Positions 43,226 to 52,430 of a DNA stretch of 64,000 nt are shown here, piece after piece. The stretch comes from GCA-2706205 sp964215955. GTDB lineage: Bacteria; Bdellovibrionota; Bacteriovoracia; Bacteriovoracales; Bacteriovoracaceae. The stretch covers positions 1-64,000 of the forward strand of contig CAXPDR010000029.1 in NCBI GenBank assembly GCA_964215955.1, given 5' to 3'. The position numbers and the translations under genes were made by a program. The notes beneath the pieces were generated by a model that ran no database searches, was not told the DNA's origin, and was given only the letters and a program-made list of their open reading frames with translations. Each line of letters begins with the position of its first letter. Within the stretch, counting starts at the first letter, position 1.

Positions 43226-44992
43226 ATGAGATTTTTCGAAGATCAAAGAATAGCGAAAAAAAATACGAGAAGGCTATACTTGAGCTTTATCATGCTTGTA
43301 AGCTTTGTTAGTCTTGGGATTGGTTTTATCACCACATGGTATATTCCCTTAGATAAGGTGATTGAAAACAAAAAACTGAAACATCCTCCTAGAGCTGAAG
43401 TTAAGACTCAAAAACAAAGAAAAAAGTATAAAGAATACTATTCACGTAAGGAGATAATTGAACAAAGGATCTATAATCCGAGCTTTTACCTTGTTAGTTG
43501 TGGTATTTCTGCGTTGATTTTTTTGATCATTAATATCTTAAGCTATTTTAAAATTAAAGAACTTAGAGTTTCACCAACCGGAATTTGTTATTATTTGGGA
43601 GCCAAACTAAATAGAAAACCAAGTAACTTTAAAGAAAAACAACTGTTAAATATTGTAGAAGAAATGAGTATCGCTAGTCGTGTCCCACTTCCGAAAGTTT
43701 TTATTTTAGATGTTGAAGGTATAAATGCATTTGCTTGTGGGTATGATATTAACAGCTCTGCAATATGTGTGACTAGAGGGTGCTTGGAAAAGTTAAGTAG
43801 AGATGAGTTACAAGCAATTATTGGTCATGAGTTTAGTCATATCCTGAATGGTGATATGACGATCAACTTAAAGCTTATTGGGATGATTCATGGATTGGTT
43901 GCGCTTTATTATTTTGGAATTAGAATTCTTGGAGCCAATGGTAGAAGGAGACGTAGAGAGAAAGGAAGTGGGGTGGGCTTAGTTTTTATAATCTTTGGCG
44001 GTGTTGGATGGTTTGCTGGTTCATGGCTTAAATCAAGAATTAGTGTTCAAAGGGAATTCTTGGCCGATGCTTCATCTGTACAATTCACAAGGAATTCTTC
44101 AGCTCTTATTAAAGTCTTTGAAAAAATCCATTTTTTTGAAGGAGTTCAAAAAATAGAACATAGTAGAAGAGATGAAATTGAGCATATGTTTTTTACTAAT
44201 ACGATAAAAAACTTTTTTCAATTTAGAACTCATCCAGAAATTATCGATAGGATTAAACGAATTGATAAAAACTATTTACCTTCTAACTTGAAAAAACTAA
44301 ATTTTCCTCCTGTATTGGATGAAGAGCCTAAAGAATCAGCAACTGAAAATAACAAAAATATTTCCATGTCTGATTTATTTCCAGCTGTTCTATATTTAAA
44401 TGCAACTTTTGAAAGCCAAAATGAAAATACTTTTTGTGATGTCATCGAAGAAATTATTCATAGAAAAGGTAAATTCGACTCGATTGGCTCGGATGAGCTT
44501 TTAGCTGTGCTTCAAATACTTTTTGGTGAATTAAATATGTTATCAGATGGTGAAAAGGAAGTTTGTTATAAAAAACTAAAAGAAGAAATCGCTAAAGATA
44601 AGAAGTTTGATTACCATGAATTTATAATTTATAGCTACCTTAAACCTGCTTTAAAAAATAAAGAAGTGAAATTTAAGGAGATTCCAGCAAGTAAAACGAG
44701 AGAAGAGATTTGTTTAATAGCAGCCTTTGCTCTAAAGGTAGCTAAGCTTAAAGATCTACCAACTGATCTTGAATTAGAACTTATTGATAATCACCAGCAC
44801 AATAAGAAATTGTCTTATTCAGGTTTGGGAAAAGCATTTGAGAAACTAAGGTTTCTGCGAGTTCGGGATAAAGAAAAATTGGTTCATGATCTTGAAAAGA
44901 TCTTTTTCTATGATGGGCAAATGAGTTCAAAGGAACATATGCTCTACTTTGTATTGCTACAAATTCTAGGGGTTCCTGGTGTTAGAGAGTAG
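43226..44992 (+). CDS. M48 family (HtpX-like) membrane metalloprotease
   Basis: The 588-residue protein has two N-terminal membrane segments (about residues 17-40 and 90-110). The catalytic domain follows with zinc motif HEFSHILNGDM (about residue 202), two more hydrophobic stretches, and a third-ligand region EFLADASSVQFTRN. This matches HtpX/M48B peptidases acting in inner-membrane quality control. The C-terminal 200 residues form an extra helical region not found in typical HtpX (about 290 residues). It begins one base after the lemA stop. The role of the additional domain is unknown. Confidence 0.88.
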   Translation: MRFFEDQRIAKKNTRRLYLSFIMLVSFVSLGIGFITTWYIPLDKVIENKKLKHPPRAEVKTQKQRKKYKEYYSRKEIIEQRIYNPSFYLVSCGISALIFLIINILSYFKIKELRVSPTGICYYLGAKLNRKPSNFKEKQLLNIVEEMSIASRVPLPKVFILDVEGINAFACGYDINSSAICVTRGCLEKLSRDELQAIIGHEFSHILNGDMTINLKLIGMIHGLVALYYFGIRILGANGRRRRREKGSGVGLVFIIFGGVGWFAGSWLKSRISVQREFLADASSVQFTRNSSALIKVFEKIHFFEGVQKIEHSRRDEIEHMFFTNTIKNFFQFRTHPEIIDRIKRIDKNYLPSNLKKLNFPPVLDEEPKESATENNKNISMSDLFPAVLYLNATFESQNENTFCDVIEEIIHRKGKFDSIGSDELLAVLQILFGELNMLSDGEKEVCYKKLKEEIAKDKKFDYHEFIIYSYLKPALKNKEVKFKEIPASKTREEICLIAAFALKVAKLKDLPTDLELELIDNHQHNKKLSYSGLGKAFEKLRFLRVRDKEKLVHDLEKIFFYDGQMSSKEHMLYFVLLQILGVPGVRE

Positions 44993-45034
44993 CTCTTTAT
45001 ACTCATCCTGCACAAAGGACTCTGAAAATAATAA

Positions 45035-46276
45035 TTAAGCTTCAATAATAGCTTCCAACATTTTAAAAAGGGCCGCTTGAGAAAAACGTTGTTTAAGTGA
45101 AAGCCTATTGCCTCTAAAATGATAAATTTTGCTTTCGGTTTTATATTTTGTAGAGACACCAATACCCACCGTTCCAACTGGTTTACCAGGTGTAGCCCCG
45201 CCTGGTCCTGCGATGCCTGTGGTGGATACTGCAATATCTACTTCTAGATGCTTTCTTGCACCTTGGGCCATTTCAAAAGCTGTTTGTTCAGAGACTGCTC
45301 CATAATCTTTTAAGGTTTGTTCTGATACATTTAAGGATTTCATTTTTACTTCATTCGAATAACTTACAACACTTCCCCAAAATACTGAGGATGAGCCAGA
45401 AATATCTGTTATTCTACTCGCAAGTAAACCTCCAGTGCAAGACTCAGAAAACCCTATTGTTAAACCTTTTTCTTTCGCCTTGAGGACTATAACTTCTTCT
45501 AAGAGCTCTGGACCTATATGCCAAATGTAATCTTTTATTGGTGTTGAGTTAATAAGTTTGAGTACTTCCTTCTCATCAGCTAGAAGCTGCTCCTTGGATT
45601 TAGCATTCAATTTAACACCAATATCTACACCACCAGAGTGTGGAAGAGAGCTTACAGTTCCAAATTCTTCTAGTCTTTTCCAAAGATTGGGTGCAAGTTC
45701 ATGAAAGATTTTCGATTCAGGAACTTTCCAGGTTTTTACAATCACGTTTTTTATAAATCTATCATTTTGGTCTTCAAACCAAACGGGGAAAATGGACTGC
45801 TCTAACATCTCCTGAAACTCTGCAGGGACACCCGGGAGAGAAAATATCTCATATTCATCTTGATTGATATAAATTCCAGGTGCATATCCAACGGGATTAA
45901 GGAGTGGGGTGAAGCCTTCAGGCATAAGATGATAATGCATGACAGATTTATCATAATCCCTATTTCCTCTTTCAAAATGAGTTAGAGTTATTTGAGTTGC
46001 AGCTTCACTTTCTGAAAGTTCTTCCTTAAAAAGTTCACAAAGCATGGGTTTCGTTATGTCATCAAGGGTAGGTCCAAGTCCTCCTGAAATGAAAATAGTA
46101 TAATCCTTAAGGCTTTGGATCAATTTAGTTAGCTCTTCTTTTTCATCTCCACAAATAATGACCTTACTTAGGTTATGGCCGAGATCGGTCAGTCTCTTTC
46201 CTAAATATTGGGTATTTTTGTCTATGATTTTTCCATCTAAGAGTTCACTTCCTATGGCGATAAGGGCTGTTTTCAT
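45035..46276 (-). CDS. cinA: CinA family protein (NMN deamidase)
   Basis: The 413-residue protein has the N-terminal MoCF-like domain (IGSELLDGKIIDKNTQYL, and FISGGLGPTLDDITKP) and the C-terminal CinA/PncC amidase domain (GFSESCTGGLLASRITDISGSS, then STTGIAGPGGATPGKPVGTV). PncC domains deamidate nicotinamide mononucleotide in pyridine-nucleotide salvage; the N-terminal part is an ADP-ribose pyrophosphatase in some members. Length and domain order are standard. It is transcribed away from the flavoprotein gene. Confidence 0.92.
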   Translation of the reverse strand: MKTALIAIGSELLDGKIIDKNTQYLGKRLTDLGHNLSKVIICGDEKEELTKLIQSLKDYTIFISGGLGPTLDDITKPMLCELFKEELSESEAATQITLTHFERGNRDYDKSVMHYHLMPEGFTPLLNPVGYAPGIYINQDEYEIFSLPGVPAEFQEMLEQSIFPVWFEDQNDRFIKNVIVKTWKVPESKIFHELAPNLWKRLEEFGTVSSLPHSGGVDIGVKLNAKSKEQLLADEKEVLKLINSTPIKDYIWHIGPELLEEVIVLKAKEKGLTIGFSESCTGGLLASRITDISGSSSVFWGSVVSYSNEVKMKSLNVSEQTLKDYGAVSEQTAFEMAQGARKHLEVDIAVSTTGIAGPGGATPGKPVGTVGIGVSTKYKTESKIYHFRGNRLSLKQRFSQAALFKMLEAIIEA

Positions 46277-46366
46277 TCTTGATCCTAAATACTTAAAATA
46301 TGGTAAAAAATTTATAATATCAGATATTTTATAGGCAACACGCTATTAATGCTATAGTAAAGCTCT

Positions 46367-47914
46367 ATGTCAGAAAAATTACAATTCAAGTTAGATTTTG
46401 ATGCTAAGCTAGAGCATTATATGAGTTCTAAATATCCTCAGTTTGTAGATTATAGAATTATTTCTAAAAGTCTGGATGCGAGAGGAGCCCCAAGAGGAAA
46501 AAAACCAGTTTATCTCTACATTATTGAAGGGATTAAAAAGGGTGAGTCTTTCAATAAAGACGAGTTTGATGTTGAAGATATTAATTATCAAGGTAAGACT
46601 CCGGTTATTATAGGAGCTGGGCCTGCAGGACTTTTTGCCGCTCTTAGGTTTGCGGACTACGGAATTAAAACAATCGTTGTAGAACGTGGAGACGAGGCGA
46701 CTAAAAGGATGCTTCATATTTCTCGTTATTGGAGAAATGGGGTTCTCAATACTGAAAGTAATGTTTGCTATGGAGAAGGTGGTGCAGGGTTATTTTCTGA
46801 TGGGAAACTTATTACGAGAGTCAAATCGCCTTTTATTAAATATGTCATGAATAAATTTGTGGAATTTGGTGCGCCTGAGGAAGTAGCCTATATTTCTAAC
46901 CCGCATCTAGGTTCAAATAAAATTAGAAAAATCATCACTAAAGTTTCTGATTATTTAAGATCTCAAGGTCATGAAATTATCTATAATACCAAGATGGATG
47001 AAGTTCTCTTTGAGGGTGACAAAGTCGTTGGGGTAAAGCTTAGCGATGGAAAAGTTTTAGACACTGACCATGTCATTTTTGCCACAGGACACTCAGCAGG
47101 TGAACTATATGAGCAACTCATGCAAAAACATGTGGCCATGGCACCTAAAGACTTTGCGGTTGGAGTTAGGATTGAGCACCCAAGAGCAGCAATTGATCAA
47201 CTTCAACATGGGACTTATTGGGAAAGTGAATTCTTAGGAGCTGCCAGGTATAGACTTTCTCATCATGATAAGAAGTCTGATAAAGGTACTTATAGTTTCT
47301 GTATGTGTCCTGGTGGATATGTTCTTTCTAGCGGTACTGAGGCGGATGGAATTGTTGTGAATGGAATGAGTAATTATGCTAGAAATTCTAGATGGTCCAA
47401 TTCGGCCATTGTTGTTTCGGTGAATGCAGGTAGAGACTTTGATAAGAAAGATATTCTCTCAGGGGTAGAGTTTCAACACAGCATTGAAAGAAAAGCCTAT
47501 AAGACTTCAGTGGAGGAAGCCGATGGAAAAATGCTTCCTGCGATGAGTGTAAAAGAGTTTTTAGAAAACAAATTAAATAAAAATGAGCTTCCCAAAACGA
47601 GCTCCCCAAGTGGTATTTTTAAAACTAATATTCGAAAAATCTTTCCTGAGTTTATTAATACCCATCTGGAAGAGGGGCTTAGGCAGTTTGATAAAAAAAT
47701 GCCGGGGTTTTCAAGTGACCCCAAAGCCATTCTCATAGCTCCTGAGACGAGAACTTCTGCTCCCATTACAATTTTAAGAGATAAAAAGAATTTAGAGTCT
47801 ACTTCTCATAAAGGATTTTATCCTTGTGGTGAAGGGGCAGGCTATGCTGGAGGAATAACTTCAGCTGCAGTTGATGGAATAAAAGTTGCTGAGGCGATAA
47901 TTCAGTCTTTTTAG
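46367..47914 (+). CDS. FAD-dependent oxidoreductase of the COG2509 type
   Basis: The 515-residue protein has an N-terminal alpha/beta domain (residues 1-80) and an FAD-binding GAGPAGLFAALRFADYG at about residue 85. Further stretches typical of uncharacterised FAD-dependent dehydrogenases follow: NVCYGEGGAGLFSDGKL, HVIFATGHSAGELY, and a C-terminal FYPCGEGAGYAGGITSAAVDG. The reaction is unknown; homologues are widespread soluble proteins. It precedes typA by 60 bases and may be transcribed with it. Confidence 0.85.
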   Translation: MSEKLQFKLDFDAKLEHYMSSKYPQFVDYRIISKSLDARGAPRGKKPVYLYIIEGIKKGESFNKDEFDVEDINYQGKTPVIIGAGPAGLFAALRFADYGIKTIVVERGDEATKRMLHISRYWRNGVLNTESNVCYGEGGAGLFSDGKLITRVKSPFIKYVMNKFVEFGAPEEVAYISNPHLGSNKIRKIITKVSDYLRSQGHEIIYNTKMDEVLFEGDKVVGVKLSDGKVLDTDHVIFATGHSAGELYEQLMQKHVAMAPKDFAVGVRIEHPRAAIDQLQHGTYWESEFLGAARYRLSHHDKKSDKGTYSFCMCPGGYVLSSGTEADGIVVNGMSNYARNSRWSNSAIVVSVNAGRDFDKKDILSGVEFQHSIERKAYKTSVEEADGKMLPAMSVKEFLENKLNKNELPKTSSPSGIFKTNIRKIFPEFINTHLEEGLRQFDKKMPGFSSDPKAILIAPETRTSAPITILRDKKNLESTSHKGFYPCGEGAGYAGGITSAAVDGIKVAEAIIQSF

Positions 47915-47974
47915 CTTCTCCTATAAAGCAAACTATGTCATAATTGGGCCAAATTCGTACTATTTGGAGCTAAA

Positions 47975-49786
47975 ATGAAATTGAAAAATATTGCTATCGT
48001 TGCCCACGTTGACCATGGGAAGACGACTCTTGTTGATGAACTATTAAAACAATCAGGACTTTTTGCAGCGCACGAGACTGTCGAAGAGAGAGTTATGGAT
48101 AGCGGTGAGCTCGAAAAAGAAAGAGGAATTACCATTTCAGCTAAAAACTGTGCTTTTGCATGGCAAGATTATAAAATTAACTTATTAGATACTCCAGGCC
48201 ACGCCGACTTTGGTGGAGAGGTGGAAAGATCCTTAATGATGGTAGATGGTATTGTTCTTTTAGTTGATGCCGCTGAAGGACCACTTCCTCAGACAAGATT
48301 TGTCCTTCAAAAGGCGATTGAACAAGGTATTAAGATTGGAGTTATGATCAATAAGATTGATCGTCCAGATGAAAGACACGAAGAAGTTCAATTAGAAATC
48401 GAAGATCTTTTATTAGAGCTTGTTGATTTAGCGGGAGTTGAAGACTTTGATTTAGATATCCCATTTTTCTTTGGTTCAGGTAGAGATGGATATGCTTCAG
48501 ATGATCCTGCTGCAAGAGAGGGAAGCCTTACTCCATTGTTAGACTTCTTTGTTGGTGGATATTTTCCAGAAGCTAATTTAGATAAAAATGGTAATCTTCA
48601 AATGCTAGTGACGAATTTAGATTATTCAAAATACCTAGGAACCTTGATGATTGGAAGAATCTCAAGCGGAACTATGATCGCTAATAAACCATATAATTGG
48701 ATTAATGCCTCTGGAAAACCAAAACAAATCAAGGTTGGAAAAATCCAAATTTTTGATGGTCTTGGATTTAAAGAGGTTGAATCTGCTGATGCAGGTGAGA
48801 TCGTAATCTTAAATGGTGTTGAAGATGCTCATATCGGAGATACAATTACATCACTAGATAATCCTGAAGCTCTTCCAAGAGTTGAAGTTGATCCTCCAAC
48901 GGTTTCTGTTCAAGTTTCAGTTTCTACTTCTCCACTTTCTGGTCAAGAAGGTGAATATTTAACTTCAAGAAAGTTAGAAGAGTTTTTACAAGAAGCTATT
49001 AGAAAAAATGTTTCTCTTCAATACGAACCAACTGAAGATCCAAAGGTTTTTATTTTAAAGGCTAGAGGGGAGTTACAAGTTGCTATAGTTTTTGAAGAAA
49101 TCAGAAGAGCAGGTTTTGAATTAATGATTGCAAGACCTCAGGTTCTTATGATCGAAGAAGATGGTGTAAAGCAAGAGCCTTATGAAAAGGTTGTCTTTGA
49201 TGTTCCTAACGAATCAACTGGTGTTGTAACTGAAGCGATGGGAACGAGAAAAGGTCTTATGGAAGCTATGAGTCCTATCGGTGATACGAGAACGAGAATC
49301 GAATTTAAAGTTCCATCTCGTGGTCTTATTGGTTTTAGATCTCAATTTCTTACAGACACTAAAGGGGAAGGCTTAATGAGTTCTTACTTTTTAGGGTACG
49401 GTGATTATGTTGGAAAAATGTTAGCTAGACAAAATGGTGCACTTATTTCTGATAGAGCTGGGAAAACAACTCCATACGCACTATTCAATGTTCTTTCTTC
49501 TGGACAACAATTTGTTAAGCCAGGTGAAAAGGTTTATGAGGGGATGGTTGTCGGTGAGCACACAAGACCAAATGATCTAAACTTAAACGTTGTTAGAGAG
49601 AAGCATTTAACTTCAGTAAGAACTGCTGGAAAAGATGAGAATATCTCATTACCACCAATTGTTCCAAGAACTCTCGAATGGGCACTAGATTGGATTGATG
49701 ATGATGAGTGGGTTGAAGTCACTCCAGAGAATATCAGAATCAGGAAGAAGGTTCTTAAATCTAATGAGAGATCGGTTAAAAGATAG
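47975..49786 (+). CDS. typA: Translational GTPase TypA/BipA
   Basis: The 603-residue GTPase has G1 AHVDHGKTTLVD, G2 with RGITISAKN, G3 DTPGHADFGGEVER and G4 NKIDRPD. EF-G-like domains follow, and the C-terminal part (GYGDYVGKMLARQNGALIS) is specific to TypA/BipA. It binds the ribosome, assists 50S assembly at low temperature and affects stress responses. GGAG lies five bases before the ATG, within a small dyad (CCAAAT/ATTTGG at 47949-47967). Confidence 0.96.
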   Translation: MKLKNIAIVAHVDHGKTTLVDELLKQSGLFAAHETVEERVMDSGELEKERGITISAKNCAFAWQDYKINLLDTPGHADFGGEVERSLMMVDGIVLLVDAAEGPLPQTRFVLQKAIEQGIKIGVMINKIDRPDERHEEVQLEIEDLLLELVDLAGVEDFDLDIPFFFGSGRDGYASDDPAAREGSLTPLLDFFVGGYFPEANLDKNGNLQMLVTNLDYSKYLGTLMIGRISSGTMIANKPYNWINASGKPKQIKVGKIQIFDGLGFKEVESADAGEIVILNGVEDAHIGDTITSLDNPEALPRVEVDPPTVSVQVSVSTSPLSGQEGEYLTSRKLEEFLQEAIRKNVSLQYEPTEDPKVFILKARGELQVAIVFEEIRRAGFELMIARPQVLMIEEDGVKQEPYEKVVFDVPNESTGVVTEAMGTRKGLMEAMSPIGDTRTRIEFKVPSRGLIGFRSQFLTDTKGEGLMSSYFLGYGDYVGKMLARQNGALISDRAGKTTPYALFNVLSSGQQFVKPGEKVYEGMVVGEHTRPNDLNLNVVREKHLTSVRTAGKDENISLPPIVPRTLEWALDWIDDDEWVEVTPENIRIRKKVLKSNERSVKR

Positions 49787-49896
49787 GCATTCTTTAAAAG
49801 AATTGATTAAAATGCCTAGTTTTTGGGTCTATATAAATTATCAAAAGTGAATAGTTGTTAATTTTCCTTCGACTTTTCAGCGATTTACGTCTTTTC

Positions 49897-49924
49897 TTGA
49901 AAAGAATCTAAAGCTGATTACAAT
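49897..49924 (+). promoter_or_regulatory. Sigma-70-type promoter giving a leaderless mRNA
   Basis: TTGAAA (49897-49902) and TACAAT (49919-49924) are 16 bases apart, each with five of six consensus bases. The expected transcription start, about seven bases after the -10 box, coincides with the ATG at 49931. No Shine-Dalgarno sequence is present. Confidence 0.5.
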
Positions 49925-49930
49925 ATAAGC

Positions 49931-51271
49931 ATGATTAAAAGACTTTTAATACTTATTCAATTTGGGATCCTTACTTCTTGTGTAACATCAGAGATTAATA
50001 TCGATACAGTTGCTGAAGAGACGAAAGAAGTTATTCCAGAAGTTGTATTTCAAGGTGTAAATGATGAAAGCTTTGGAGTAAAAAGACTTAGCTCTTCTGA
50101 TGATCATAGTATCGCTTTTGATAGCGCAATGGATTCACATGGAAATGTATATATCACTGGTTATACTCAAAATATTGCTTCCAGTTTAAAGACGTTAACA
50201 GTTTGGAAGTATTATAGTAATGGAAGCTTAGATAGTAGTTTTGGATCGGGTGGTGCTTGGTATTATAATGGTGATTCTTCAGATAAAGATAGTGAAGGCT
50301 TGGCCATTGAAATTGATAAAAATGAAAAGCTTATTATTGCTGGTTATACAAAAGATAGTAGAGCAAGGGCCTTAGCCTTGAGGTTAAACTCAAATGGAAC
50401 TCTTGATACAAGCTTTGCAAGTTCTGGTTATTATATTTATTCTCATCCTAGTGCTGGTGCAAGTCAGGGGGAGAGAGCAAACTGTCTGGCGATTGGTGAA
50501 AATCAAAATATCTACCTTGGAGGACAAGGGTATCATGTAAATGATAAAAGTTTGAAGATTTGGAAGCTAGACCAAAATGGAAATGTCGTCACGAGCTTTG
50601 CTAGTTCTGGCCTTTGGCAGATGAATAACACTGCTGGAGGGGCTGGTTCGGATAAAATAATCACCTGTGATTACCATGACAATGCCATTATTTTTGGAGG
50701 ATATTCTTGGGGAGGAAGTTCTGGTGGTAAGCATAATGCATTTATTGGAAAAATTTCTTCCTTAGGAGTTATTGATTCATCTTTTGGCACTAGTGGGTTT
50801 ATCATCGAAAATGAAATAGCCGGTGGGACTAATGTTAACGATTATATTGATAAAATAAAAGTACGCTCTGATGGACATATTTACGTCCTAGGAAGATCGA
50901 CAAACTCTGGTGGTGATGTTGATACATTTTTATTAGAAGTGGGTTTTGATGGGAGTAATAGCGACATTTCAATAAATATATTTAATGATATTTTGGGATA
51001 CCCAGGCAATGATAAACTCATGGATATTTACTATGAGTCCAGCACTAAAAAATTGTTTACAGTTGGAAATGCACCCGGTGCAGGTGGCTTTACTGCGGCC
51101 ATCGCAGGGGTTATCAATTCAGACTACACGATAGATATTTTAAGCCAAACTGAGACTGTTTACGGCGGATCAATTTTTAACAATATCTCATTTAGAAATA
51201 AAAAACTTTATAATATTGGTTTTGAAACAAAGTCAGTAGAAAAAGGCTTAATAATAAGTCGATTAAAATAA
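49931..51271 (+). CDS. Lipoprotein with delta-60 repeats
   Basis: The 446-residue protein has a lipoprotein signal with lipidated Cys17 (GILTSC). The mature part repeats a unit of about 60 residues with the signature NGSLDSSFGSGG, NGTLDTSFASSG, NGNVVTSFASSG and GVIDSSFGTSG, each preceded by a GYT- or GGQ-type strand. These are delta-60 (beta-propeller-like) repeats, common in extracellular proteins of deltaproteobacteria and relatives. The gene is monocistronic, probably leaderless, and followed by the structured element on the opposite strand. Confidence 0.82.
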   Translation: MIKRLLILIQFGILTSCVTSEINIDTVAEETKEVIPEVVFQGVNDESFGVKRLSSSDDHSIAFDSAMDSHGNVYITGYTQNIASSLKTLTVWKYYSNGSLDSSFGSGGAWYYNGDSSDKDSEGLAIEIDKNEKLIIAGYTKDSRARALALRLNSNGTLDTSFASSGYYIYSHPSAGASQGERANCLAIGENQNIYLGGQGYHVNDKSLKIWKLDQNGNVVTSFASSGLWQMNNTAGGAGSDKIITCDYHDNAIIFGGYSWGGSSGGKHNAFIGKISSLGVIDSSFGTSGFIIENEIAGGTNVNDYIDKIKVRSDGHIYVLGRSTNSGGDVDTFLLEVGFDGSNSDISINIFNDILGYPGNDKLMDIYYESSTKKLFTVGNAPGAGGFTAAIAGVINSDYTIDILSQTETVYGGSIFNNISFRNKKLYNIGFETKSVEKGLIISRLK

Positions 51272-51275
51272 TCTT

Positions 51276-51524
51276 GATTAACCGTCCCCTCTGCGTGGGG
51301 ATGAAGCTTAAAGCCAAAGTAAACAACTGAAGCACTATACTGTGTTTTAAACCGATTCGACTAGAAGGCGTTAGGGGATTTATTATTTTTTGTGGGAAAA
51401 AGGAAAATAAAAAGTCTCGGGTCTTTGGAAGCTCTTGAAATTATTGTTACAAAAACAAATTAATCTTTCACTTCCAGACTTTGTCTTTAAGATCATCCCC
51501 AATCAAGTAGGTTAGTTATTAACC
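51276..51524 (-). ncRNA. Candidate structured RNA element, copy B (3' of the RRM gene)
   Basis: Read on the minus strand, GGGGATGA and CTTAAAG at the 5' side (from 51500) pair with CTTTAAG and TCATCCCC at the 3' side (ending 51297), a closing stem of about 15 bp. The four internal blocks of copy A occur in the same order: ACAAAGTCTGGAAG, GAGCTTCCAA, CTAACGCCTTCTAG, GCTTCAGTTGTTTA. The closing stem shows a compensatory change from T-A to C-G. The 3' CATCCCC can alternatively pair with a GGGG downstream (hairpin 51285-51301), so two folds compete. The element begins eight bases after the RRM gene, same strand, and no coding frame fits it. Confidence 0.6.
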
Positions 51525-51531
51525 TTGAAGA

Positions 51532-51972
51532 TTAATTATTATTTTTCAAATGATCAAAAAGAACGTTTAATCCCTTTTTATCTCGTCTACGTTTAGGAGC
51601 TTTTACTGCTGGAGTTTCTGTTTCTGTCGGTGCTTTTTCAGACCTTATCGTTTTATAAGCGGGTCTGTTTTCTTTTGCGATACTTACTTTTAACGTTCTT
51701 CCTTGGAAAACCTTTCCATCAAGATCTTTGATAACTCGGTTTGCACCATTTTCATCAGCTACTTGAACAAAGGCAATACCCTTATTTAGACCAGTTTTGG
51801 TATCTTTTACAATATTTACAAAGTTCACCTTTACATATTTCTGAACAATTTTTTTTACATCAATGGCATCAAGCTTATATTTAAGTCCTGAAATATATAG
51901 AGTCACGTTCTTGCCTTGTTTAAGGCTTCCATATAATGGTGTTTTATTTAGTTTTTTCTCAACTTTTTGCAT
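51532..51972 (-). CDS. RNA-binding protein with one RRM domain
   Basis: The 146-residue protein has a single RNA-recognition motif (about residues 25-105). Its RNP-2 is VTLYISGL and its RNP-1 is NKGIAFVQV. It is followed by a basic, low-complexity tail (PAVKAPKRRRDKKG). Small bacterial RRM proteins bind single-stranded RNA and are often cold-induced. A small hairpin (AAAAGG...CCTTTT) lies in its leader. It is directly followed on the same strand by structured element copy B, whose transcription could come from this gene. Confidence 0.88.
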   Translation of the reverse strand: MQKVEKKLNKTPLYGSLKQGKNVTLYISGLKYKLDAIDVKKIVQKYVKVNFVNIVKDTKTGLNKGIAFVQVADENGANRVIKDLDGKVFQGRTLKVSIAKENRPAYKTIRSEKAPTETETPAVKAPKRRRDKKGLNVLFDHLKNNN

Positions 51973-52075
51973 ATTTACCTACTTTAAAAGGCTTTTTAGC
52001 ACCTTTTAACAAGGAAGTCTTAACTTTCTTAAGTATTTGTAAAATCTACTGATTTTGATGGTTTATGAAATGGAT

Positions 52076-52102
52076 TAAATTAAATTTTTCCAATTCCGAT
52101 AA
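52076..52102 (+). promoter_or_regulatory. Sigma-28 (FliA)-type promoter
   Basis: TAAA (52076-52079) is followed after exactly 15 bases by TCCGATAA (52095-52102), one base off the GCCGATAA consensus. Transcription would start near 52110, about 20 bases ahead of the small exported protein gene. Confidence 0.65.
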
Positions 52103-52130
52103 GTTAAATGGATAGATAAGGAGTCATTTA

Positions 52131-52373
52131 ATGAAGATATTATTAGTTTCTTTGTTGTTATCACCAGTCGTTTTTGGAAAAGCAGTAGATTTGTCTGAGT
52201 TTAATGAGAAGCTTCATCAAAATATGGATACTGTCTTAGAGCAGAACCCGCAAGTTTATGAGAAAAAGTCTTTTGGTAGAGCACCTGCTTCTGTTCCAAG
52301 TGAGAGTCCTGAAAACCTAACAGAAAAACTAGATCATTTTGATGAGCAGATTGATGGGCAAAAATCTTGGTAA
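52131..52373 (+). CDS. Small exported protein of unknown function
   Basis: The 80-residue product has a signal peptide (MKILLVSLLLSPVVFG, cleavage near GKA) and a short acidic mature part with repeated Glu-Asn and Pro-Ser stretches. AAGGAG lies seven bases before the ATG. The sigma-28-type promoter and a strong terminator frame it as a single-gene unit. Nothing in the sequence tells its role; the promoter class suggests expression with motility genes. Confidence 0.65.
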   Translation: MKILLVSLLLSPVVFGKAVDLSEFNEKLHQNMDTVLEQNPQVYEKKSFGRAPASVPSESPENLTEKLDHFDEQIDGQKSW

Positions 52374-52394
52374 TAAATGTGAAATTTATAGAAT

Positions 52395-52425
52395 AAAAAA
52401 GCCTCCAAGTACTGGAGGCTTTTTT
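52395..52425. terminator. Bidirectional Rho-independent terminator
   Basis: A 13-bp perfect stem, AAAAAAGCCTCCA and TGGAGGCTTTTTT around AGTAC, has A and T runs on its two sides. It serves the small exported gene on the plus strand and the slipin gene on the minus strand. Confidence 0.9.
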
Positions 52426-52430
52426 TATGT

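Noticed and set aside
47949..47967. CCAAAT/ATTTGG dyad before typA as a regulatory hairpin
   Set aside because: Six base pairs with a seven-base loop is weak and common in this composition; there is no second example to support it.
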